Part shown: positions 1 to 4,197 of the stretch, piece after piece
How the letters are laid out: each line of letters begins with the position of its first letter
How positions within the stretch are numbered: position 1 is the first letter of the stretch
Assembly: GCA_007123655.1 (NCBI GenBank)
Contig: SKKR01000343.1
Span: 1 to 5,435, forward strand
DNA: 5,435 nucleotides
DNA from: Thermomicrobiaceae bacterium
GTDB lineage: Bacteria; Chloroflexota; Chloroflexia; Thermomicrobiales; Thermomicrobiaceae
Reading direction: 5' to 3'
Translations under genes and position numbers: made by a program
Notes under the pieces: generated by a model
Databases searched by the model: none
What the model was told of the DNA's origin: nothing
Seen by the model: the letters and a program-made list of their open reading frames with translations, nothing else

Positions 1-4
1 AGTG

Positions 5-13
5 TGATATACT
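5..13 (+). promoter_or_regulatory. extended -10 promoter element of the cold-shock gene
   Basis: TGA followed by TATACT (5-13) matches the extended -10 form TGnTATAnT. The predicted transcript start near base 20 gives a leader of roughly 67 bases before the cold-shock gene. Any -35 element would lie beyond the left edge and cannot be judged. The same TGnTATACT form occurs before the tRNA-Cys gene on the other strand, which adds some support. Confidence 0.5.
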
Positions 14-45
14 AATTAGGTTCGCTGCACAATGTGGCGTTATAC

Positions 46-65
46 GGCTCGCAAGATCGCGAGTC
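46..65 (+). promoter_or_regulatory. leader hairpin upstream of the cold-shock gene RBS
   Basis: GGCTCGC (46-52) pairs with GCGAGTC (59-65) around a six-base loop: seven pairs, one of them G-U. It ends four bases before the GGAAGGA ribosome binding site (69-75). Leaders of cold-shock genes are often structured and temperature-responsive. That this hairpin controls translation is an inference. Confidence 0.35.
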
Positions 66-86
66 ACTGGAAGGACGAACTGTTCA

Positions 87-308
87 ATGGCAACAGGTAC
101 GATTACGACAATCCGAGACGACAAGGGTTTCGGGTTCATTGCCCCGGGAAACCAGCAGGGAGACGATCTGTTTTTCCATCGCTCCGCTGTTCTGGATGTG
201 GATTTTGATGACCTGCGAAATGGTCAGGAAGTAAGCTTCGATGAGGAGCCTGATCCCCGGAATCCATCCCGTCAGCGTGCGGTCAACGTGAGACCGGTCG
301 GCAACTAA
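87..308 (+). CDS. cold-shock domain protein (CspA family)
   Basis: A 73-residue single cold-shock domain, the usual length for bacterial Csp proteins. This OB-fold family binds single-stranded RNA and DNA in the cytoplasm and acts as an RNA chaperone. Both nucleic-acid binding signatures are visible: RNP1 as KGFGFI (residues 13-18) and RNP2 as DLFFH (27-31). The opening ATGTITTIRDDKGFGFI is typical; the C-terminal part, with EEPDPRNPSRQRAVNV, matches the last strands of the domain. The ATG start has GGAAGGA at 69-75, a spacing of 11 bases, slightly long. An overlapping frame opening at base 34 lacks domain similarity and was discarded. The gene appears monocistronic, with its own extended -10 element and intrinsic terminator. 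Family members serve in cold shock or in normal growth, and the sequence does not decide which, so no symbol is given. Confidence 0.95.
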   Translation: MATGTITTIRDDKGFGFIAPGNQQGDDLFFHRSAVLDVDFDDLRNGQEVSFDEEPDPRNPSRQRAVNVRPVGN

Positions 309-336
309 CCTCGTAAGGCTCGCTCGGTCCTGCTAC

Positions 337-366
337 CAGCTGGAACGTCTCTCGGATGTTCAGCTG
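337..366 (+). repeat. bulged inverted repeat in the cold-shock 3' untranslated region
   Basis: CAGCTGGAAC (337-346) pairs with GTTCAGCTG (358-366), leaving one bulged G and an 11-base loop. The perfect palindrome ACGGTACCGT (367-376) follows at once. No T-run follows, so it is not a terminator itself. It may protect the 3' end of the mRNA, but that is inference. Confidence 0.4.
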
Positions 367-396
367 ACGGTACCGTGAAGTTCTGATAGAGTCCGC

Positions 397-427
397 AAAG
401 CGATCCGCCAGTGGCGGGTCGCTTTTT
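397..427 (+). terminator. Rho-independent terminator of the cold-shock gene
   Basis: A 13-pair stem, AAAGCGATCCGCC (397-409) with GGCGGGTCGCTTT (413-425), has one G-U pair and a three-base loop (AGT). The stem's 3' arm runs into five consecutive T (423-427). It lies 89 bases after the cold-shock stop codon and is on the correct strand. Its reverse side begins with only AAA, giving a weaker TTT tail, so a modest bidirectional role is possible. Confidence 0.88.
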
Positions 428-456
428 GTGCTTTCCAGGGTTCGTGGTTCGTTGGA

Positions 457-485
457 TTCAACAGATCATCAACCGATCTGCTGGA
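457..485 (+). repeat. imperfect 11-pair hairpin in the intergenic region
   Basis: Arms at 457-467 and 475-485 pair with one A-C mismatch and one T-G wobble around the seven-base loop ATCAACC; the core is CAGATC/GATCTG. No T-run follows on the plus strand. It may be part of the leader of the downstream membrane protein gene, if transcription starts upstream of it. Confidence 0.35.
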
Positions 486-546
486 CGCCGCCATGAAACA
501 CGTTCACATCCCCATTCGTCATGACGTGAGGTGAATCTGACCAGGT

Positions 547-613
547 CTCCGGGACCAATCAAGATCTCTTCAGGCCCCGGGCAGGCACTCCTGAAGATGG
601 GTCCGTCCCGGAG
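547..613 (+). promoter_or_regulatory. two-tier stem-loop directly before the membrane-protein RBS
   Basis: The outer stem is nine perfect pairs, CTCCGGGAC (547-555) with GTCCCGGAG (605-613). The inner stem is eight perfect pairs, TCTTCAGG (567-574) with CCTGAAGA (590-597), closing a 15-base loop. Internal loops are 11 and 7 bases. A competing pairing, GGACC (552-556) with GGTCC (600-604), would replace the outer stem. The structure ends 10 bases before the Shine-Dalgarno site. It matches no riboswitch class I recognise; the T-box TGGNACC core is absent. It could be a cis-regulatory RNA controlling translation, or an uncharacterised structured leader. Confidence 0.4.
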
Positions 614-623
614 TTCATGAAAG

Positions 624-630
624 AAAGGAG
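624..630 (+). promoter_or_regulatory. ribosome binding site of the YIP1-like gene
   Basis: AAAGGAG lies eight bases before the GTG at 639. This spacing decides the non-ATG start. Confidence 0.8.
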
Positions 631-638
631 TCGTCCAC

Positions 639-1190
639 GTGTCAGCCGAGGTGCTTGGAACGATCCCGAGCAGATTCGCGGGGGTTCTTCGACTCGATCG
701 TGACGCGTTCGCTGGAATTGACGCCGACCATCGCGCACTCTACCAGGCGGCGGCGGTTGTCGTTCTGGCGGGGGTTGCGAACGGGCTTTCGATCGCCGTC
801 AATCAGGGAACGGGCGCCGCCGGAGTAGCCCTCGCGACCGCCGGAAACCTGGCGGCATGGGGCGTGTTTGCCGGGTTGGTCTACGTCGTGGGAGTCGGGA
901 TTCTTCCCGGTGAAGGCACAGAGATCGAGGCCACCAGTGCTGGCGTTTATCGAACAATTGGCTATGCCCAGGCACCCAATCTCCTGGCGATTGTCGGAGT
1001 GATCGGGACGCTGGGGCAGATCATTGCGCTTGCCGGCCTTGTCTGGATGTTCATCTGCGCGATTGTGGCCGCGAGCGTATCGCTTCGTGTCGAGACGCAC
1101 CGGGCGCTACTGATCGCGGTAATCGCCGCGATTCCAACGCTAATCCTGCTCTCCATAGTCGGCTCGATCCTGGACCAGCCCGTAATGTAA
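639..1190 (+). CDS. YIP1-family-like integral membrane protein
   Basis: A 183-residue hydrophobic protein. About 30 mostly polar residues (MSAEVLGTIPSRFAGVLRLD and following) precede four or five membrane segments, near residues 34-53, 61-88, 113-130, 131-148 and 155-177. A short acidic loop (GEGTEIEAT, 91-99) precedes YRTIGYAQAPNLL (104-116). The arrangement of an N-terminal amphipathic stretch, then helices, then a tyrosine-rich turn with an Ala-Pro, resembles bacterial proteins grouped under YIP1. Their role is poorly defined; eukaryotic Yip1 acts in vesicle traffic, which should not be carried over. The GTG start is chosen because AAAGGAG sits eight bases upstream. The gene stands alone, preceded by a structured leader and facing the tRNA-Cys gene. 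The family call comes from pattern resemblance; the membrane topology is firmer than the family. Confidence 0.8.
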   Translation: MSAEVLGTIPSRFAGVLRLDRDAFAGIDADHRALYQAAAVVVLAGVANGLSIAVNQGTGAAGVALATAGNLAAWGVFAGLVYVVGVGILPGEGTEIEATSAGVYRTIGYAQAPNLLAIVGVIGTLGQIIALAGLVWMFICAIVAASVSLRVETHRALLIAVIAAIPTLILLSIVGSILDQPVM

Positions 1191-1267
1191 TCCGAGCGGG
1201 AAGCGAATTCGCACCACGCATCACAGCGTCGTCTGGGGCATAAGCGGGTGTTATCAAGACTCAGGGG
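1191..1267. other. convergent spacer between membrane protein gene and tRNA-Cys
   Basis: This 77-base spacer separates two convergent genes. It holds the palindrome GCGAATTCGC (1203-1212) and a four-pair repeat ACGC/GCGT (1216-1219 with 1226-1229). Neither is followed by a T-run on either strand, so no intrinsic terminator can be supported for either gene. Confidence 0.5.
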
Positions 1268-1338
1268 AGGCGCCGGGCGGATTCGAACCGCCGATCAGAG
1301 TTTTGCAGACTCCTGCCTTACCACTTGGCTACGGCGCC
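1268..1338 (-). tRNA. tRNA-Cys (anticodon GCA)
   Basis: On the minus strand all four arms fold: a seven-pair acceptor GGCGCCG/CGGCGCC, a three-pair D stem GCC/GGC with loop AAGTGGTAA, an anticodon stem GGAGT/ACTCT with loop CTGCAAA, a four-base variable loop GATC, and a T arm GGCGG-TTCGAAT-CCGCC. The anticodon GCA (plus-strand bases 1304-1306) reads UGC and UGU. The unpaired discriminator is U, a known identity element for cysteinyl-tRNA synthetase. The next three encoded bases are CCC rather than CCA, so the CCA end must be added by nucleotidyltransferase. Its length is 71 bases. It lies downstream of ade on the same strand but has its own promoter element. Confidence 0.97.
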
Positions 1339-1350
1339 ACTGATACAGAA

Positions 1351-1370
1351 TCCGGCGAGTATTCGCCGGA
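1351..1370 (-). repeat. perfect hairpin in the tRNA-Cys leader, downstream of ade
   Basis: TCCGGCGA (1351-1358) and TCGCCGGA (1363-1370) form eight perfect pairs around a four-base loop; two further pairs follow beyond one A-A mismatch. On the minus strand the bases after the stem are TTCTGT, a poor U-tract, only 12 bases before the mature tRNA. It lies between the tRNA promoter element and the tRNA, so an efficient terminator here would silence the tRNA. A leader or processing hairpin is more likely, and a weak terminator for ade read-through is the alternative. Confidence 0.5.
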
Positions 1371-1396
1371 ATCATCGGCATCGCTGACCGTCTCGA

Positions 1397-1405
1397 AGTA
1401 TAGCA
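1397..1405 (-). promoter_or_regulatory. extended -10 promoter element of tRNA-Cys
   Basis: Read on the minus strand, TGC-TATACT is a near-consensus extended -10. The predicted start near base 1390 gives a leader of about 50 bases containing the 1351-1370 hairpin. No good -35 was found at 17 bases; TTCAGG at a 19-base spacing is weak, as expected where TGn compensates. Confidence 0.55.
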
Positions 1406-1416
1406 CAGAGCCCTGT

Positions 1417-1442
1417 TGAGTCCTGAAGCAATCAAGGACTTA
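1417..1442 (-). repeat. inverted repeat overlapping the ade stop codon
   Basis: TGAGTCCT (1417-1424) pairs with AGGACTTA (1435-1442), eight pairs including one G-U, with a 10-base loop. The arm at 1440-1442 contains the TAA stop of ade. No T-run follows on the minus strand, so it is not a standard intrinsic terminator. It may protect the mRNA 3' end. Confidence 0.35.
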
Positions 1443-3191
1443 TACGAGCGACATGAATCCCTGATCGGTCACACGCGCTTCCGGTATGACAGACAGCGCC
1501 ATGAACGACAGCAGCCCGAACGGAGACGGCACACCACTCCCGAACGACCGCGCGATCGCTTCGATCGCCTCGTAGTCTCTGGTCACGGTGGCCAGCGGTT
1601 GGTCGGAGAGGATTCCGGCCACCGGCAACGCCAGGCGCCCGCGGATTTCGCCATCGTCACACGCGGCAAGCCCGCCACCAATTTCCACCACCGCGTTGAT
1701 CGCGGCCAGCATGTCAGCGTCGTTCGTTCCGACGCAGACGATGTTATGCGCGTCATGGGCGATCGATGTGGCCAGCGCGCCCCGCTTGAGCCCGAATCCG
1801 CGAATGAGTCCCAGGCCCACATTTCCAGTCAGGTGATGCCGCTCGACCGTGGCGATCTTGAGCAGGTCCCGATCGACATCAGACACGGCGAGCGACCCTT
1901 CCAGTCTCGGTTCAACGGATATCTTTCGGGTCACGATCTGCCCCGGGATCGCTTCCACCGCATCCATTGGCGACGATCCGGAGAGCGCCAGAGACGAATC
2001 GACAAGCGGTTGAATCCTGACGGTATCGAGCAGCGAATCCGGTATCGGTGCGGAGATATCGAAGAGCGCCCGGCCATTTTCAGCGACTCGCCGGCCCTGG
2101 TAGAGCACGAGTTCCGGCCGGATATCATCCAGTTGCTGGAACAGCACGATGTTGGCTTCGTATCCCGGCGCGATCATCCCGTGACCGGTGAGACGCCAGT
2201 ACTCGGCCGTATGCAGCGTTGCCATTCGGATTGCCCTGACAGGGTCGAGCCCGTTGGCGACCGCCTTCCGGATGACCGCGTCGATGTGTCCGTCATGCAT
2301 GAGCGTGGCGCAGTCCCGGTCATCACTGGCGAAGCAGCAACGCGGGTACGTGTCGTCGGTCACCAGGGGAAGCAGATCCACCAGGTTGTGTTCGGTCGAC
2401 CCTTCTCGGATCATAATCATCAAGCCCCGACGGAGTTTCTCCCTCGCCTCGTCGAGCGCAGTTGACTCGTGATCGGATGTCATGCCGGATCCGGCGTAGG
2501 CATTGAGGTCGTTTCCGGTGACGCCGGGCGCGTGTCCATCCCGTCTTGAGGCGTGAAGCTGGAGGCGCTCGAAGATCGATTCATCGCCCGCCAGGACGCC
2601 GGGGAAGTTCATCATCTCACCGAGCCCGACGACCCGCGGAAGCGCGAGTCCTTCTGCGATCGCTTCGGTAGTCATCTCCGCCCCGGCGGTTTCGAACGGG
2701 CTGGCCGGGACGCATGACGGAATGGTGAAGAACATCGAGACCGGCAACGCCTCTGACGCCGACATGAGAGCCCTGATGCCATCCAGACCCGCGACATTGG
2801 CGATCTCGTGCGGGTCGGTAACAATGGCACCGGTGCCACAGGGCACCACCGCTTTCGCGAACTGGTCCATCCAGAGCAGCGAGCTTTCGACGTGTACGTG
2901 TCCGTCAATGAACGCCGGAGCCAGATAGGCTCCGGCGGCGTCGATCTCCTCCTTCGCCTCTTGATAGTCCCCGACGCCGGCGATTCTGCCATCGACTAGC
3001 TGGACGTTTGTGTCCTCAACTTCATTGCTTGCTACGTTGATCATCCGGCTGTTGCGGATCAGGAGATCGCCCGGCTCCTCGCCTCGCGCAACACGAAGAA
3101 ATCGCCTCCAACGTTCAACCACGGCCACTTCCCCCCGTTCCTCAATGACGCGCCATGCGAGACCGTTCTCCGCTTCCCCGGCATCGCTCAC
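1440..3191 (-). CDS. ade: adenine deaminase
   Basis: The enzyme hydrolyses adenine to hypoxanthine and ammonia (EC 3.5.4.2) in cytoplasmic purine salvage. It belongs to the metal-dependent amidohydrolase superfamily. Its 583 residues match the usual length of roughly 575-590. Family motifs appear in order: GHVHVESS (97-104), DPHEIANV (126-133), FFTIPSCVPAS (154-164), GLGEMMNFPGV (189-199), HAPG (220-223), SDHE (239-242), REGS (262-265) and CFASDDR (286-292). These supply the expected His, Glu and Asp metal ligands. The C-terminal domain contains GLIRGFGLKRGA (461-472), AHDAHN (478-483) and SFMALSVIPE (562-571). No key motif is missing. The GTG start is one base after the stop of the upstream gene, and no good Shine-Dalgarno site is visible, so translation probably depends on coupling. 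Substrate specificity cannot be proved from sequence. Confidence 0.95.
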   Translation of the reverse strand: MSDAGEAENGLAWRVIEERGEVAVVERWRRFLRVARGEEPGDLLIRNSRMINVASNEVEDTNVQLVDGRIAGVGDYQEAKEEIDAAGAYLAPAFIDGHVHVESSLLWMDQFAKAVVPCGTGAIVTDPHEIANVAGLDGIRALMSASEALPVSMFFTIPSCVPASPFETAGAEMTTEAIAEGLALPRVVGLGEMMNFPGVLAGDESIFERLQLHASRRDGHAPGVTGNDLNAYAGSGMTSDHESTALDEAREKLRRGLMIMIREGSTEHNLVDLLPLVTDDTYPRCCFASDDRDCATLMHDGHIDAVIRKAVANGLDPVRAIRMATLHTAEYWRLTGHGMIAPGYEANIVLFQQLDDIRPELVLYQGRRVAENGRALFDISAPIPDSLLDTVRIQPLVDSSLALSGSSPMDAVEAIPGQIVTRKISVEPRLEGSLAVSDVDRDLLKIATVERHHLTGNVGLGLIRGFGLKRGALATSIAHDAHNIVCVGTNDADMLAAINAVVEIGGGLAACDDGEIRGRLALPVAGILSDQPLATVTRDYEAIEAIARSFGSGVPSPFGLLSFMALSVIPEARVTDQGFMSLV

Positions 3192-3192
3192 G

Positions 3193-3669
3193 TCAGTCGA
3201 CCAGGCGTCGTTCCACGTCTGCCAGCAGCTGATTCAGCGCGCCCAGACGCTGGCCGGCGATCGTGGCGATCCGATCAGCCTGATCCAGCGCGACAACCGT
3301 CGTAATCCGCGCACCCACTCCGTGTTCGTGCTCGTCCCACCAGATCTCCTGGTCTTCGTCGACGATTCCGCGAGCGATCGCCGGCACTGCCAACCTGGCG
3401 CGGCGCTCCAGTGCGTGAAACCGGCGTTCGTTCTCTTCCTCCCAGTAGAGACCCGGCGAGGTGTCCCAGACATCGAGGATGTACGCCTGCCCACCGAGTC
3501 GTACGTCGATATGGCCATCCTCTGCGTCAGCCGAAACCGTCCAGCGGTTCTGCTCGTCGATGTTGAGATAGGCGTAGTAGCCAGCGTGCGTGAGGTTCGA
3601 AACCACGCGTTGCAACAACGTGTTTGGCGACTGATCTCCGTTCGGGCTCGTAGATGCTCCGGATGTCAT
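3193..3669 (-). CDS. unrecognised 158-residue protein between merR and ade
   Basis: I do not recognise the family. The protein is soluble and acidic, with no cysteine, signal peptide or membrane segment. Its first 16 residues are polar and low in complexity. A likely helix (17-30) is followed by three or four strands (YAYLNI 32-37, WTVSA 43-47, IDVRLG 54-59, AYILDVW 62-68), a charged helix (77-100, with EEENERRFHALERR), two strands (106-111, 117-126) and a C-terminal helix (127-157). The acidic cluster DEDQEIWWDEHEHG (104-117) stands out. This helix-strands-helix order loosely recalls the YbjN/type III chaperone-like fold, but that is speculation. The ATG overlaps the merR stop as ATGA; AAAGGA at 3683-3688 is 13 bases upstream. 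Its stop lies one base from ade. Such packing suggests a role tied to the regulator or the deaminase. Confidence 0.85.
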   Translation of the reverse strand: MTSGASTSPNGDQSPNTLLQRVVSNLTHAGYYAYLNIDEQNRWTVSADAEDGHIDVRLGGQAYILDVWDTSPGLYWEEENERRFHALERRARLAVPAIARGIVDEDQEIWWDEHEHGVGARITTVVALDQADRIATIAGQRLGALNQLLADVERRLVD

Positions 3670-4115
3670 GTCGAGACGTGGTTCCTTTCACCGTTGTCCC
3701 GGTTTCCGTGCTGTAGAACGTGACGTACCGCGTCGACCATCGAACGTGCCGTGTCGCGCGTCACTTGATCCAGATCCTCACGTACGTGCATTTCTACTCC
3801 CGGGACCAGTTCGTAGCGGCTCCACCGAACCGGCTGAGCGTCCGCCTCTGTCGTGGCGCCCCGATCATCCGGTTCAGCCTGCCCCAACCGCGACCGGATC
3901 TCGTCCAGGCTCAGGTTAACCTCGCGAAACGCGGTGATCTGACGCAGCCGGTCCAGATGGGTCCGGGTGTAGTGAGAGGCACGCCCCTTCCCGATCGGGG
4001 GAGGAAGTAACTGCTCCGAAATGTAGTAGCGGATGCGTCTCGGCGGGATGCCCGTCTGCTCGGCCAGTTGCGAGATGGTCATGGCGTCGGCTACTCGCGA
4101 TGCGTTGTCTGCCAC
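3666..4115 (-). CDS. MerR-family transcriptional regulator
   Basis: A 149-residue DNA-binding regulator. The MerR winged helix-turn-helix covers residues 12-78: TISQLAEQTGIPPRRIRYYISEQ carries the helix-turn-helix, LLPPP leads to the wing GKGRASHYT (42-50), then helices LDRLRQITAFRE and SLDEIRSRLG. A linker (80-95) is followed by a short C-terminal part with RYELVPGVEMHVRE (100-113) and a final helix (115-136). There is no cysteine anywhere, which argues against the thiolate metal sensing of MerR/ZntR/CueR and the iron-sulfur sensing of SoxR. The GTG start is chosen because GGGGAGG (4123-4129) lies seven bases upstream; an ATG at 4080-4082 would also retain the domain but lacks this site. Its position at the head of the trio suggests it controls its own unit. 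The effector is unknown. Confidence 0.9.
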   Translation of the reverse strand: MADNASRVADAMTISQLAEQTGIPPRRIRYYISEQLLPPPIGKGRASHYTRTHLDRLRQITAFREVNLSLDEIRSRLGQAEPDDRGATTEADAQPVRWSRYELVPGVEMHVREDLDQVTRDTARSMVDAVRHVLQHGNRDNGERNHVST

Positions 4116-4122
4116 TGACCTG

Positions 4123-4129
4123 CCTCCCC
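4123..4129 (-). promoter_or_regulatory. strong ribosome binding site of merR
   Basis: On the minus strand GGGGAGG stands seven bases before GTG (4115-4113). It supports the GTG over the downstream ATG at 4082-4080. Confidence 0.8.
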
Positions 4130-4131
4130 GT

Positions 4132-4193
4132 TCGCGTGCACGGTCGGACCTGAAACAGGTGTCACGCGACCACGTTCGCCGGAGAACCCGTGG
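4132..4193 (-). promoter_or_regulatory. cluster of inverted repeats between recJ and merR
   Basis: The 82-base gap is nearly filled by dyads. ACCTG-AAA-CAGGT (4148-4160) is a perfect five-pair palindrome. It is enclosed by seven perfect pairs TCGCGTG/CACGCGA (4132-4138 with 4163-4169). An alternative, GGTCG/CGACC (4142-4146 with 4167-4171), excludes that outer stem. Next to it CCACGTTC pairs with GAAC-CC-GTGG (4170-4177 with 4184-4193, two bulged bases), five bases after the recJ stop on the minus strand. No U-tract makes any of these an intrinsic terminator. They may be an operator for the MerR protein, a leader structure or a Rho-region hairpin. A clear -35/-10 pair with the 19-20 base MerR spacing was not found. 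Confidence 0.35.
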
Positions 4194-4197
4194 AACG

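Larger units (their letters stand above)
309..638. other. 330-base gene-free stretch rich in inverted repeats
   Basis: No convincing coding frame was found. The stretch contains, in order, a bulged hairpin (337-366), a 10-base palindrome ACGGTACCGT (367-376), the intrinsic terminator of the cold-shock gene (397-427), a hairpin (457-485), a 10-base palindrome CGTCATGACG (517-526), a two-tier stem-loop (547-613) and the ribosome binding site of the next gene (624-630). I could not place a convincing -10/-35 pair for the downstream gene, so its transcript start remains unknown. Confidence 0.6.

Noticed and set aside
34..234. Plus-strand frame of 66 codons overlapping the cold-shock gene
   Set aside because: It is out of frame with the cold-shock domain, lacks a ribosome binding site and starts inside the leader.
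540..630. T-box or other known riboswitch before the membrane protein gene
   Set aside because: The T-box core TGGNACC and specifier features are absent, and no conserved core of any riboswitch class I know is present. It is kept only as an unclassified structured leader.
642..1100. Minus-strand frame of 152 codons opposite the membrane protein gene
   Set aside because: No recognisable domain, and the plus-strand frame has a clear ribosome binding site and membrane-helix pattern.
1203..1212. Palindrome GCGAATTCGC as a terminator for the membrane protein gene
   Set aside because: With no loop, the self-complementary 10-mer cannot form a stable hairpin, and no T-run follows. It is probably chance.
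1268..1440. tRNA-Cys as an integration site for a mobile element
   Set aside because: No integrase, no direct repeat of the tRNA 3' end and no foreign-looking genes were found nearby.
1416..2465. Long plus-strand open frame of 349 codons opposite the deaminase gene
   Set aside because: It lies antisense to ade, whose motifs are unmistakable. Its translation is rich in Arg, His, Asp and Gln with no domain pattern, as expected from the complement of a high-GC gene.
3010..3723. Plus-strand open frame of 237 codons opposite the unknown protein and the start of ade
   Set aside because: Low-complexity Arg/Ser composition and no ribosome binding site. The minus-strand genes on the other strand are tightly packed and better supported.
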